Origin: an uncultured Acidobacteriia bacterium
GTDB taxonomy: Bacteria; Acidobacteriota; Terriglobia; Bryobacterales; Bryobacteraceae
Length of the DNA stretch: 64,000 nt
Assembly (NCBI GenBank): GCA_903909435.1
Contig: CAIVVT010000299.1
Location: forward strand, 36,031 to 100,030
Direction: 5' to 3'
Of this stretch, positions 8,510 through 18,507 are shown one piece after another; the stretch's first letter is position 1; each line of letters begins with the position of its first letter. Below the pieces are notes generated by a model. It worked only from the letters and a program-made list of their open reading frames with translations. It ran no database searches and was not told the DNA's origin. The translations under genes were made by a program, and so were the position numbers.

Positions 8510-9847
8510 ATGAAATCTCTTCCAGCGTGGCTCAAGACTTCAATTCTGTTGGGGGCCCTGTGTCTGCCCGTCGCGGCGGCGGTGCAGGCCGGAGTGGCCA
8601 CGCTCGATATCACGCCCAAGGAGTCGGTCTGGCTGGGCGGGTACGCGGCGCGTACCAAGCCGTCGCAGGGAGTCCGGCAGCGGATCTTCGCCAAAGCACT
8701 GGCATTGCGGGACGAGAATGGCACGACGGCGGTCCTCGTGACAGCGGACATCCTGGGGTTCACGCAGGAGCTTGTCTCCTCCGTTGCAGTGCAAGTGGAA
8801 AGCCGATTCCAGGTGCCCAGGCGGCTGCTGTTGTTCAATGCCTCGCACACGCACAGCGCTCCAGTGATTGGCGCTGCACTCGGCCCGGCCTACCCGCTGA
8901 CCGGCGCCGACCGGACGGTGATCTCGCGCTACACGGCCTGGCTTGGCGCAGAGCTCGTAGCACTGGTGGGACGCTCCATCGGAGACCTGAAGCCCGCGCA
9001 GGTCTCGTTCGGCCAGGGCCTGGCCGGTCTGGCCGTGAACCGGCGGCGAGTGGGAAATCCCGAGTATCCAAACGTGATTGATCCCGATCTGCCCGTGCTG
9101 ATTGTGCGTGGCGACGGCGGAGCGATTCGCGCAATTGTGTTCGGTTATGCGTGCCACAACACCACGCTCGACGACTTGCTGGTCAGCGGCGATTGGGCGG
9201 GATACGCGCAGTCCACCATCGAGTCGCAATTCCCAGGCGCTGTGGCTCTGTTCGTCCAGAACTGCGGCGCGGACGCAAACCCGCTGCCGAGGCGCACCGA
9301 GGAACTGGCAATCGCACACGGCCATCTGATCGCGGCGGCAGTGGCCGAAGTGGTCCAGGGCCAGCCGCGGAAGATCGATGGTCCGATTCAAGCAGCATTC
9401 CGCGAAGTCGAACTTCCACTCGAAGCGGCTCCGCCCCGGCAGGAGTGGGAGCGGCGCGCGTCGGCCGGTAGCGACATGGAGCGGCGATACGCCCGAATGA
9501 TGCTCCAGCAGTTGGACCGGGATGGGCGGCTGCCCACTTCCCACCCATGGCAGGCGCAGGCGTGGCGGATCGGGCCGGACTTCACGTTGCTCGCGCTGGG
9601 CGGCGAAGTAGTGGCCGATTACGCGCTCCGCTTCAAGCGCCTGTACGGGTTCCGGAACCTGTGGGTGGCTGGATACTCGAACGACGTCTTCGCGTATATC
9701 CCCTCGCTCCGCGTCTGGCAGGAAGGCGGGTACGAAGGCGATACCTCCATGGTTCCTTACGGATTGCCCGCGCGATTCCAATCCTCCGTGGAGGATCTCG
9801 TTGCCGGGACTGTGGACGAGTTGATGCGCGCGCTGCCTAGCAGGTAG
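8510..9847 (+). CDS. Neutral/alkaline ceramidase-like secreted hydrolase
   Basis: A 445-residue protein with a signal peptide (residues 1-27, ending VQA) followed by AGVATLDITPKESVWLGGY, the standard opening of the neutral/alkaline non-lysosomal ceramidase N-terminal domain. The zinc-binding motif NASHTHSAPV is present. The C-terminal immunoglobulin-like half of true ceramidases is missing or reduced, as in the many shorter environmental homologues whose substrate is unknown. The ATG at 8510 was chosen because the signal peptide starts there; the frame is open far upstream without supporting features. It probably acts outside the cytoplasmic membrane on an N-acyl lipid. Confidence 0.85.
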   Translation: MKSLPAWLKTSILLGALCLPVAAAVQAGVATLDITPKESVWLGGYAARTKPSQGVRQRIFAKALALRDENGTTAVLVTADILGFTQELVSSVAVQVESRFQVPRRLLLFNASHTHSAPVIGAALGPAYPLTGADRTVISRYTAWLGAELVALVGRSIGDLKPAQVSFGQGLAGLAVNRRRVGNPEYPNVIDPDLPVLIVRGDGGAIRAIVFGYACHNTTLDDLLVSGDWAGYAQSTIESQFPGAVALFVQNCGADANPLPRRTEELAIAHGHLIAAAVAEVVQGQPRKIDGPIQAAFREVELPLEAAPPRQEWERRASAGSDMERRYARMMLQQLDRDGRLPTSHPWQAQAWRIGPDFTLLALGGEVVADYALRFKRLYGFRNLWVAGYSNDVFAYIPSLRVWQEGGYEGDTSMVPYGLPARFQSSVEDLVAGTVDELMRALPSR

Positions 9848-9869
9848 TGGCGGGCAGCGGTCGTACTCA

Positions 9870-9915
9870 ACGGGCGTCCGGCCCTGGGGACCACGCCGGG
9901 CCGGCAGGCGCCCGT
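9870..9915. terminator. Large GC hairpin after the ceramidase-like gene
   Basis: Nested complementary pairs ACGGGCG/CGCCCGT (9870-9876, 9909-9915) and CCGGCCC/GGGCCGG (9878-9884, 9898-9904) form a strong stem between the ceramidase-like gene and blaI. There is no T-tract, so it may be a Rho-assisted end or mRNA 3' stabiliser instead of a classical terminator. Confidence 0.4.
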
Positions 9916-9996
9916 GCGATATCGGCGCGAGGCCCGTGCTGATCCCAGGCGAAAGATCCACCGCATTTCTTGCTTGCGTCCCACGGCCGTTAGTGT

Positions 9997-10007
9997 TACA
10001 TATTGTA
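9997..10007 (+). promoter_or_regulatory. BlaI-type operator
   Basis: TACA-TAT-TGTA is an exact dyad of the TACA/TGTA core recognised by BlaI/MecI repressors, nine bases upstream of the blaI-like ATG. A further TACA follows at 10012-10015, giving a second half-site pair with the TGTA at 10004-10007. The position implies autorepression of the blaI-blaR1 operon. Confidence 0.65.
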
Positions 10008-10015
10008 GCGTTACA

Positions 10016-10417
10016 ATGCGTAGCGTCAAACAAACCCCTAGCAAACCGCTCAGCCCGCTGGAGCACACAGTCATGGACCACCTGTGGGCCAACGGTCCGG
10101 CCACAGCCGATCAGATTCGCGAGGCGTTGCACAGCACTCACCCACTGAAGGACACAACCGTGCGCACGCTACTGCGCCGCCTGGAGGAGAAGGGCTACGC
10201 CGGGCACAAGCTGGACGGGCGCACGTTCGTCTACTCCGGACTGGCGCGGCGTGCGAACGTGGCAGTTAATGCCGTGCGGCAGATCATCGACCGCTTCTGC
10301 GGAGGCTCGGTCGAGGAGCTTGTGCTGGGCCTGGCGGAGCAAAAGGTCCTCAGCCCGGAAGAGCTGCGCGAACTGGCCGGTAAGATCGAGAACCGCAAGA
10401 AGCGAACTTCGAAGTGA
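10016..10417 (+). CDS. BlaI/MecI/CopY family repressor
   Basis: A 133-residue winged-helix repressor: LSPLEHTVMDHLWANGPATADQI, then the recognition region LKDTTVRTLLRRLEEKGYAGHKLDGRTFVY, and a C-terminal dimerisation segment with VEELVLGLAEQKVLSPEEL. ATG 10016 is the natural start and there is no Shine-Dalgarno sequence, because the predicted operator occupies that place. It is followed after 13 bases by an M56 peptidase, the usual BlaI-BlaR1 sensor pair. No beta-lactamase gene is adjacent, so the regulated target is not apparent. Confidence 0.92.
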   Translation: MRSVKQTPSKPLSPLEHTVMDHLWANGPATADQIREALHSTHPLKDTTVRTLLRRLEEKGYAGHKLDGRTFVYSGLARRANVAVNAVRQIIDRFCGGSVEELVLGLAEQKVLSPEELRELAGKIENRKKRTSK

Positions 10418-10430
10418 ACGGAGGAATGTG

Positions 10431-12356
10431 ATGGAACCTGCAACGACATTCTCGTGGCATGAAGCGGCCCGTTGGGCCTTGGTGTATGCCGGCAGCGCGG
10501 CGGTGCGGCTGGTGCCGCTGGCCTTGCTCGCGGCCGGTCTACTGGCAGCCTTCCGGGTGCGCCGCCCGGCCGTCAGGCATGCCGTCTGGGCCATCGTGTT
10601 GGCGGGGCTACTGGCGTTGCCTTTGCTGCAATGGGCGCTGCCGCCGCTGAGCCTCAGATTGTCGCGCTCTCACGCAGTGCGCCTGTTCACCGCTACGCCC
10701 GTATTGGCCCCTGCGCTGTTGCCCCGCGAAGCCCCAAGTTTTCCCGCGCTTGCCCCTGAAGTGCCTAAGGCCACACGGCGTTTCGATCCAGTCGAGATTG
10801 CCGCGATCGTGTGGATCCTGGTGGCACTCGCCGGATTGGGCCGTATGGCTTGCGGTCTTTGGGCTGCCCGCAAACTGGCCGACGAGGCCTCCACGATTGT
10901 CGACGACCGGCTCACGAGAATCCGGGAAGAGAGCGCGGCCGCGCTGGGGATGCCCGCGCCTTACGCTCCGGTTCTGGAGACTCCGCGCATCAGCGTTCCG
11001 CTCGCACTGGGCCACGCGCCGGGTTGCGTGCTGCTGCCGGCGGATTGGCGCAGCTGGGACGATTCGACCCTGCGCGCCGCGCTGGCCCACGAGATGGCGC
11101 ACTTGCGCCGTCGCGACTGGAGGGTTCGTCTCTGGTCTCTCGCCGCCCGCTCGATTTTCTGGTTCCATCCGGTGGTGTGGTGGCTGGAGCAGCACTTGAG
11201 CGTACTGGCCGAAACTTGCTGCGACGAAGAGGGTGTGCGCGCCGTTGGCGACCCAGCGCGGTACGCCGGCGTCCTGCTGGAGTTTGCACGCGTGGCATCT
11301 CCGGTACGAGGGCGGATGGTGTTGGCAGACATGTCCATGGCTCGCAGCGGGGTCAGGGGGTCGACCATGAAACACCGGTTGGATCGAATCCTCCGCGACG
11401 AATTGCCGGGACGGGGAATCGTGCGGGCTTCGGCCGTCGCGCTTTCCCTGCTGCTGGCCCTGCCGCTGATTTACGCGGCGGCAGCGCTGCAACTCAGCGA
11501 TACACCGGCACCCGAGAAGCTCCCAATCAGCTCGCACGACGAATTGGTGCCCAGAGAGGCTATGTCCCGCCGTGCAGAGCCTCAGCCGGTCAGCCTCGAC
11601 CCGCAGGAGATCAAGCGGTTGGAGGAGTCCCTGTTGACGCAGCCAAAAGACGAGACCATCCGCGGCAGACTGATCGCCCATTACTATCTCAATGCCGATG
11701 CTGAGAATTACAAACGGCACGTGTTCTGGCTGATCGAAAACTTGCCCGAATCCGAGTTTGCGTGCAGGAAGTCGATGGGGTTTCAGGACGAGGGACTGAT
11801 GGTCAGTACTCAGGATGTTGAGCGTGCTCACGCGTTGTGGCAGCGCCAAGCCGCACGGCACAGCGACAGTGCCCCGATCCTGCTGCACGCAGCGATCTTC
11901 TTCGAGTACCAGGATCCCTTCCTCGCGGAGCGATGGCTGCTTCATGCGCGGGAGCTCGAAACCCCGGATGATGAGGCCTTTCGTGAATTGGTCTCGATCT
12001 ATATGCGGGCCGCTTACGGAATCGGCGGCGGTCCCTGGGACGGCCCGGGAACTGCTTTCCCGGCCCACGTGGCCGAGGCTCTGGAGTCCACCAACGATGC
12101 TCGGATTGCCGGCCTGGTAGGACAGTCCATGTCCATGTTTCGCCCAATGGATTGGCCGTCAGAGCTTCCAAAATCATTCATCGACCAACAACGCAATCGA
12201 GGGCGCGTCCAAAGCGACGCCACGAAGGCTTTCGCGGAGAAGTGCCTGAAGCGCGCAGTCGAATTGGACCCGGCGAACCCACGCTGGCAGGTAACACTCG
12301 CCCGACTGCAAGGATTGGATCTCGACAAGCTCTACGCGAATCAGCGCCAGCATTAG
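10431..12356 (+). CDS. BlaR1/MecR1-like M56 membrane metallopeptidase with a TPR-like C-terminal domain
   Basis: A 641-residue sensor protease. Transmembrane segments lie near residues 20-40, 48-65 and 125-145, and one more near 325-345 after the protease loop. The zinc site is H220-E221-M-A-H224 with ETCCDEEGV further on. By analogy with BlaR1 it would cleave the partner BlaI. The last 280 residues are extracytoplasmic and contain no penicillin-binding (PBP-like) sensor domain; they look helical and TPR-like, with LLTQPKDETIRGRLIAHYY and AVELDPANPRWQVTLARLQG. The signal is therefore probably not a beta-lactam. ATG 10431 has GGAGG at 10420-10424. Confidence 0.9.
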   Translation: MEPATTFSWHEAARWALVYAGSAAVRLVPLALLAAGLLAAFRVRRPAVRHAVWAIVLAGLLALPLLQWALPPLSLRLSRSHAVRLFTATPVLAPALLPREAPSFPALAPEVPKATRRFDPVEIAAIVWILVALAGLGRMACGLWAARKLADEASTIVDDRLTRIREESAAALGMPAPYAPVLETPRISVPLALGHAPGCVLLPADWRSWDDSTLRAALAHEMAHLRRRDWRVRLWSLAARSIFWFHPVVWWLEQHLSVLAETCCDEEGVRAVGDPARYAGVLLEFARVASPVRGRMVLADMSMARSGVRGSTMKHRLDRILRDELPGRGIVRASAVALSLLLALPLIYAAAALQLSDTPAPEKLPISSHDELVPREAMSRRAEPQPVSLDPQEIKRLEESLLTQPKDETIRGRLIAHYYLNADAENYKRHVFWLIENLPESEFACRKSMGFQDEGLMVSTQDVERAHALWQRQAARHSDSAPILLHAAIFFEYQDPFLAERWLLHARELETPDDEAFRELVSIYMRAAYGIGGGPWDGPGTAFPAHVAEALESTNDARIAGLVGQSMSMFRPMDWPSELPKSFIDQQRNRGRVQSDATKAFAEKCLKRAVELDPANPRWQVTLARLQGLDLDKLYANQRQH

Positions 12357-12419
12357 GATCGCCCTAGCCCGTGTCACTGCTCCAGCGAAGAACTTGCCGG
12401 ATCCGGTCAGCCGATCGTC

Positions 12420-13478
12420 CTACTCCGATTTGAGTGAGGCCATATCAATCGAGAAGCGGTACTTCACGTCTGACTTGAGCAGCCTCTCGTAGGCCTCGTT
12501 GACCTTCTGGATGGGGATGACTTCGACATCGGCGGTGATGTTGTGCGCTCCGCAGAAATCGAGCATCTCCTGGGTCTCGGCGATGCCGCCGATCAGCGAA
12601 CCGGAGAGGCTGCGGCGCGCGAACAGCAGTCCGAACGAACTCACGGCCAGCGGCTTTTCCGGAGCGCCGACCAGGGTGAGGTTGCCGTCGCGGCGGAGTA
12701 GCTGGATGTAGGCGTTGATGTCGTGATCGGCGGAAACGGCGTCGAGGATGAAATCGAAGCTGCCCGCATGCTTTTGCATTTCGTCGGCATTCCGCGAGAC
12801 GACGACCTCGTCCGCCCCCAGGCGCAGTGCATCGTCCTTCTTGCTGGGCGAAGTTGTGAAGACAACTACGTGCGCTCCCAGTGCATGAGCGAATTTGACC
12901 CCCATGTGTCCCAGTCCGCCGAGACCCACAACACCGACCTTTTTGCCCTTGGTTACGCCCCAGTGGCGCATGGGCGAATAGGTTGTGACTCCGGCGCAGA
13001 GCAGCGGCGCGGCTCCGGCCAGATCGAGGTTCGCAGGCACGCGCAGGACGAAGTGCTCGTCCACGACGATGCTATCGGAGTAGCCGCCGTAGGTGACGCC
13101 GCCCAGGTGCTTGTCGGGGAAGCTGTAGGTGAGGGTCATGTTCGGACAGAATTGCTCGAGGCCGGCCTGGCACTCGGGACAGGTGCGGTCGGAATCGACC
13201 AGGCAGCCGACCGAGGCGAGATCTCCGGGCTTGAACCTGGCGACCGCGGAGCCAACCCGCGTGACGCGGCCAACGATCTCGTGGCCGGGGACGCAGGGGT
13301 AGGCGGTGGGCATCATGCTGTGCCACTCGTCGCGGACCGTGTGGAGGTCGGAGTGGCAGATGCCGCAGAACAGGATTTCAATTTGCACGTCGTGTTCGGT
13401 TGGATCCCGGCGCGCGATGGTCGTGTGGGCCAGCGGCGATGTCGCGCTGGCAGCGGAGTAAGCCTTCGAGTTGTACAT
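12420..13478 (-). CDS. Zinc-dependent NAD(P) alcohol dehydrogenase, YahK/cinnamyl-alcohol type
   Basis: A 352-residue MDR-family dehydrogenase. Catalytic zinc ligands are in FCGICHSDLH and GHE (PCVPGHEIVGRV); structural zinc cysteines are in CPECQAGLEQFCPN; the cofactor-binding motif is VGLGGLGHMGVKFAHALGA. The GLGGLG pattern and cinnamyl-alcohol-dehydrogenase-like order point to NADPH-dependent reduction of aldehydes. It is the third gene of a minus-strand set (aldo-keto reductase, cupin, dehydrogenase) transcribed away from an AraC regulator, suggesting reactive aldehyde clearance. Confidence 0.93.
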   Translation of the reverse strand: MYNSKAYSAASATSPLAHTTIARRDPTEHDVQIEILFCGICHSDLHTVRDEWHSMMPTAYPCVPGHEIVGRVTRVGSAVARFKPGDLASVGCLVDSDRTCPECQAGLEQFCPNMTLTYSFPDKHLGGVTYGGYSDSIVVDEHFVLRVPANLDLAGAAPLLCAGVTTYSPMRHWGVTKGKKVGVVGLGGLGHMGVKFAHALGAHVVVFTTSPSKKDDALRLGADEVVVSRNADEMQKHAGSFDFILDAVSADHDINAYIQLLRRDGNLTLVGAPEKPLAVSSFGLLFARRSLSGSLIGGIAETQEMLDFCGAHNITADVEVIPIQKVNEAYERLLKSDVKYRFSIDMASLKSE

Positions 13479-13514
13479 GAATTAATGCTCCCGTTGATTC
13501 CTTTGTTGCCAGCC

Positions 13515-13910
13515 TCAGGCCGTGTACTGTTCGTCGCTCACGTGTTCCAGCCAGTCGGCGGTCTTGCCTTCCAGATGCTCCTGAATGGCGAAATGCGTCA
13601 TCGCCGTCGTCGGCGCGGCGCCATGCCAGTGCTTTTCTCCGGGTGGAATCCAGATCACATCACCGGGCCGGATCTCTTCCACCGGGCCGCCCCAGCGGCA
13701 TACCCGGCCACAGCCGGCAACTACGATCAGGTTTTGTCCCAGAGGGTGGGTGTGCCAGGCCGTGCGGGCGCCCGGTTCGAACGTGACACAGGCGCCGACA
13801 ACGCGTGCCGGTGCTGGTGGGTTGAGCAGGGGGTCAACCCGCACAGTGCCGGTGAAATAGTCCGCCGGCCCCTTGCCGGATGGTTGTGAGCCAACTCGCT
13901 TGATTTCCAT
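13515..13910 (-). CDS. Cupin closely resembling the Granulicella manganese hydroxynitrile lyase
   Basis: A 131-residue single-domain cupin. Metal ligands occur at H53, H55, Q59 and H94 (HTHPLGQ and GEKHWHG), the same positions as in the GtHNL cupin of Granulicella tundricola, and the pocket residues A40, V42 and Q110 also match the wild-type enzyme as I remember it. That family can split and form cyanohydrins in vitro, but its natural role is unclear. Being in an operon with two aldehyde reductases points to metabolism of small carbonyl compounds. The spacing is 25 bases to the upstream aldo-keto reductase gene and 36 to the dehydrogenase gene. Confidence 0.88.
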   Translation of the reverse strand: MEIKRVGSQPSGKGPADYFTGTVRVDPLLNPPAPARVVGACVTFEPGARTAWHTHPLGQNLIVVAGCGRVCRWGGPVEEIRPGDVIWIPPGEKHWHGAAPTTAMTHFAIQEHLEGKTADWLEHVSDEQYTA

Positions 13911-13935
13911 GTTCTATGTTCCTTCGTGCGACGAC

Positions 13936-15150
<1,215 letters not shown>

Positions 15151-16110
15151 ATGAACGAACCCGGCTCCAGTAACTCTCAGTCCCAATTACGGGCACGCCA
15201 ACTGCGGTCTCAATTGGCTCGCAAGATTGACTCGTTCATGGGCTCGTCGGAGAAGCGCGTAACGGAGATTCCCGGCTTGATACTCGTCCGGCGAACCGGT
15301 CTAGGCTGCCCGGCCTGCACCACCTATGAACCGAGTGTCGCCGTCATCGCGCAGGGGCGCAAGCGCGTCGAACTCGGCAGAACCACTTTCATCTACGACG
15401 AATCGCACTTCCTGCTGACCTCGGTCGATCTGCCGATCGTCAGCCAGGTGATCGAAGCGAGTGAAGAGGCGCCCTTCCTGGCTTTGGCGCTCAAGCTGGA
15501 GATGCCCGTGGTCCGTGAACTGCTCAGCCGGGAAGAGATTCCGGTGCCTGAAGCCCCGCCGGACAGCCCGGCGATGGCAACCGGTGAGACTACCGTGGAA
15601 TTGCTTGATGCCTGCTGCCGGCTTGTGGATCTGCTGGGCACGCCGCAGGATATTCCCTTTCTCAGCGGCCTGATTCAACGCGAGATCATTTACCGGATCC
15701 TGCGCGGAGCGGAGGGTGCGCGGCTTCAGGCAATCGCCACGCTGGGAGATCAAAGCCACCGGACGGCGAAGGTGATCGCGTGGGTCAGGACGAACTACGC
15801 CAAGCCGCTGCGGGTGGAGGATCTCGCGCAAATAGCGGGCATGGGCGTGTCCACGCTGCACCACCATTTCCGGGCGTTGACCGCCATGAGCCCGCTGCAA
15901 TATCAGAAACAGCTCCGGCTGCAAACGGCGCGCGGACGCATGCTGACGGACGGACTGGATGCGGCGAGTGCGGCGTACGAAGTCGGGTACGAAAGCGCCA
16001 GCCAGTTCAACCGCGAATACAGCCGGTTCTTCGGACAACCGCCGATGCGCGATATTCGCACGCTGCGCTCTCCGGGCGCCTCGCTGCTGGAGTCCGTGAG
16101 TAACGGATAA
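15151..16110 (+). CDS. AraC family regulator, YqhC-like
   Basis: A 319-residue regulator. Residues about 45-190 are the AraC N-terminal arm/cupin type found in YqhC-like activators (GLILVRRTG, YEPSVAVIAQGRKRVELG). The C-terminal two helix-turn-helix units are clear: LRVEDLAQIAGMGVSTLHHHF and YEVGYESASQFNREYSRFFGQPP. It is divergent from the reductase operon, and YqhC activates the aldehyde reductase genes yqhD and dkgA in E. coli, so it is probably an aldehyde-responsive activator of the neighbouring operon. Confidence 0.9.
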   Translation: MNEPGSSNSQSQLRARQLRSQLARKIDSFMGSSEKRVTEIPGLILVRRTGLGCPACTTYEPSVAVIAQGRKRVELGRTTFIYDESHFLLTSVDLPIVSQVIEASEEAPFLALALKLEMPVVRELLSREEIPVPEAPPDSPAMATGETTVELLDACCRLVDLLGTPQDIPFLSGLIQREIIYRILRGAEGARLQAIATLGDQSHRTAKVIAWVRTNYAKPLRVEDLAQIAGMGVSTLHHHFRALTAMSPLQYQKQLRLQTARGRMLTDGLDAASAAYEVGYESASQFNREYSRFFGQPPMRDIRTLRSPGASLLESVSNG

Positions 16111-16146
16111 TCAGCCGCGACACGTGCCTGACGCCTTCTGATTGCC

Positions 16147-17445
16147 ATGCCGGAATTGCTCTTGATCACGGCTTCCTCGGATGGAATTCGCAGGGCGCGA
16201 AGGTCACGCTTCCTCAACTTCCAGCAGATCACCATGCCTTATCTGGCCTCTCGGGTCCCCGCCGGCTGGCAGGTTTCGCACGTCGATGAGGAGGCCGAGG
16301 AGCTCGACTGGACCGTTCGGCCGGACGTCGTTGGCATAACCTTTCACACGCCCAGCGCCTATCATGCGTACGGTCTGGCGGACCGCTTCCGGTCGCTGGG
16401 GGCGTGCGTGGCAATGGGCGGGCCGCATGTGACCCTGCTGCCGGAGGAAGCCGGCCGGCATGCCGACGTGATCTTCGTGGGAGAGGCCGAGGGTCTGTGG
16501 GAGGAGTTCCTAGGCGACTTCGGGGTGGGGAACTTCCGTCGCGTGTACCGGCAAGCCGGCCCGATCTGCCTGGACGGCGCTCCCTTCGCCCGCAAAGACC
16601 TCTATCATCGGCGCGACTTCACGAACGGCGTGCTGTTCGCCACGCGGGGTTGCCCGAACCGTTGCGATTTTTGCTGCATCGTCGAGCTGTACCGGCACGG
16701 GTTCCGCAAGCGGCCGGTGGCCGAAGTCGCCGCGGAGTACGGCTCGTTCCAGGGCAAGCGCATCATCTTCTGGGACGACAACCTGACTGCGGATAAGGTC
16801 TATGCGAAGGAGCTGTTCCGGGCGATCACGCCCTATCGCAAGTGGTGGAGCAGCCAGGCTACGATCGAGGCGGCGCTGGATGACGAACTGCTGGACGCGG
16901 CAGCCCGCAGTGGCTGCAAGCAGTTGTTCCTGGGCCTGGAGTCGATCTCCCAGTCGAGCATGCAAGCGGCAAACAAGGGCTTCAATCGAGTGGAGGATTA
17001 CGCTCGCATCGTAGGCCGGGTCCACGCGCACGGGATTGCGGTTCAAGCCGGAATTGTCTTTGGCTTTGACCACGACACTCCAGCGATCTTCAAAGACACT
17101 CTTGATTTCCTGGAAGACGCCGGCGTTCAGAACGCGACATTCAATATCCTGACGCCCTACCCAGGCACACCACTGTTCAAGCGGCTTGACGCGCAGGGGC
17201 GCATATTGACCAGGGACTGGCGTAAGTACAACGGGCGCTCCGACGTTGTATTTCAACCGAACCAAATGAGCGCAGAAGAGCTGCTCACCGGATTTCGATA
17301 CGCGAACCTGCGCTTCTATGCGCTCCCCAGCATCGCCAGGCGGTTATGGCGATCATCCGTACAGCTGTGGTGGACGCTGCCGTTGAACCTGGCGTATGCG
17401 GGCTCGTGGGCTTGGTCCTCCCGCACCGTGAGAGCTAAGCCGTGA
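16147..17445 (+). CDS. B12-binding-domain radical SAM protein
   Basis: A 432-residue protein. Residues 1-125 look like a cobalamin-binding Rossmann domain (DVVGITFHTPSAYHAYGLADRF, AMGGPHVTLLPEEA), although the DxHxxG cobalamin motif is not evident. The radical SAM cluster cysteines are C169, C173 and C176 in RGCPNRCDFC. Later segments QLFLGLESISQ and NILTPYPGTPL are typical of the large hopanoid/lipid-modifying and unknown B12-rSAM group. The C-terminal 50 residues contain a hydrophobic stretch and may be membrane-associated. It stands alone and its substrate cannot be told. Confidence 0.88.
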   Translation: MPELLLITASSDGIRRARRSRFLNFQQITMPYLASRVPAGWQVSHVDEEAEELDWTVRPDVVGITFHTPSAYHAYGLADRFRSLGACVAMGGPHVTLLPEEAGRHADVIFVGEAEGLWEEFLGDFGVGNFRRVYRQAGPICLDGAPFARKDLYHRRDFTNGVLFATRGCPNRCDFCCIVELYRHGFRKRPVAEVAAEYGSFQGKRIIFWDDNLTADKVYAKELFRAITPYRKWWSSQATIEAALDDELLDAAARSGCKQLFLGLESISQSSMQAANKGFNRVEDYARIVGRVHAHGIAVQAGIVFGFDHDTPAIFKDTLDFLEDAGVQNATFNILTPYPGTPLFKRLDAQGRILTRDWRKYNGRSDVVFQPNQMSAEELLTGFRYANLRFYALPSIARRLWRSSVQLWWTLPLNLAYAGSWAWSSRTVRAKP

Positions 17446-17493
17446 CCTCAACAGCAACGCAGGGGCGGAATTGAACGGCGCGGTTGACGGCGA

Positions 17494-18507
17494 TTACGCG
17501 CCCGATTGACTGGCGGCCCGCCGCACTTCTTCGGGCGATGCGGTGCCGGTGCCTGGCTTGGTGACCGTAATCGAGGCCACCAGGTTCCCAAAATGCGCTG
17601 CGGCCACCGCATCCCGCGTGAGCCTCAACGCGAGCGATGCCCCGGCGTTGAAGCTGTCTCCAGCTCCGCAGATGTCGACGACCTGCTCCACGCGTCGTGC
17701 CGGGACCACCGTCTCGCCACCCTCCGTGACGACGACGGCGCCTTCGCTGCCCCTGGTCAGAATCAGCGTCTCGTGGCCCACCTGCCGCCGCAGCGACTGG
17801 GCGTCGACGGGCACTCCCAGGCGTACGCAGGCGGCCTCCGCTTCATCCTCGTTCACCTTGACCAACACTCCCCGGAAAAGTTCGGGGCGGGCGCGTGAAT
17901 CCACCCAGACCACCTTGCCGGGATGCTGCCCGGCGAAGCTCGATATCGCCTCGCGCAGCGCGGCGGTGACCACTCCGCCAGAGGCCAATTCCATCTGGTC
18001 CGATACGACAATCACGTCAAACAGCGGCGCGGTTCGATGGAATTGCGCCACGACGGCACGCTCAATCTCCGGGGCGATGTCACCGGGGTTCACATAGTCC
18101 ACTCGCGGCAAATCCTCTAGCCCGGTGATCCGGTTGATCAGCTTGGTGTAGGTGAAGGTCAACCCGTCCAGGTCCGTGATCAACCCCGTCGCGTCGATCC
18201 CCCGCGCCTCGAGAGCCAGGCGCAATTCGTAGCCGTGACCGTCGTTCCCGGCGACACCCAGAACCGCCACGCGGCCCGCACCCAGGGCAACCAGATTCGA
18301 GGCGACGGTGCCCGCGGCACCCGGCGTGCGCTGCATTTCAACCACTGCGACGCGCGGGATGCCGGTCTCGCGCGAAGGCTCGTCAAATCGAGGCTCGTAG
18401 CGGCACCAGCGATCCAGGCAGACGTCTCCAACGACCAGCGCGGACAGGCTCGGGATACAGGCCAGAATTTCGGCAACCGTCACAGCCGGCTCCCTAGGGC
18501 GCGCCAC
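17494..18507 (-). CDS. PfkB family sugar kinase, HldA/RfaE-like
   Basis: A 337-residue ribokinase-fold enzyme. The N-terminus LSALVVGDVCLDRW and the glycine-rich PGAAGTVASNLVALGA resemble the kinase half of ADP-heptose synthase; the catalytic base is in GAGDSFNAG near residue 285. There is no fused nucleotidyltransferase domain. The first 28 bases overlap the upstream gene, which together with the ATGA junction before it means a translationally coupled three-gene operon with a HAD phosphatase. It probably phosphorylates a sugar or sugar phosphate; which one is unknown. Confidence 0.9.
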   Translation of the reverse strand: MARPREPAVTVAEILACIPSLSALVVGDVCLDRWCRYEPRFDEPSRETGIPRVAVVEMQRTPGAAGTVASNLVALGAGRVAVLGVAGNDGHGYELRLALEARGIDATGLITDLDGLTFTYTKLINRITGLEDLPRVDYVNPGDIAPEIERAVVAQFHRTAPLFDVIVVSDQMELASGGVVTAALREAISSFAGQHPGKVVWVDSRARPELFRGVLVKVNEDEAEAACVRLGVPVDAQSLRRQVGHETLILTRGSEGAVVVTEGGETVVPARRVEQVVDICGAGDSFNAGASLALRLTRDAVAAAHFGNLVASITVTKPGTGTASPEEVRRAASQSGA

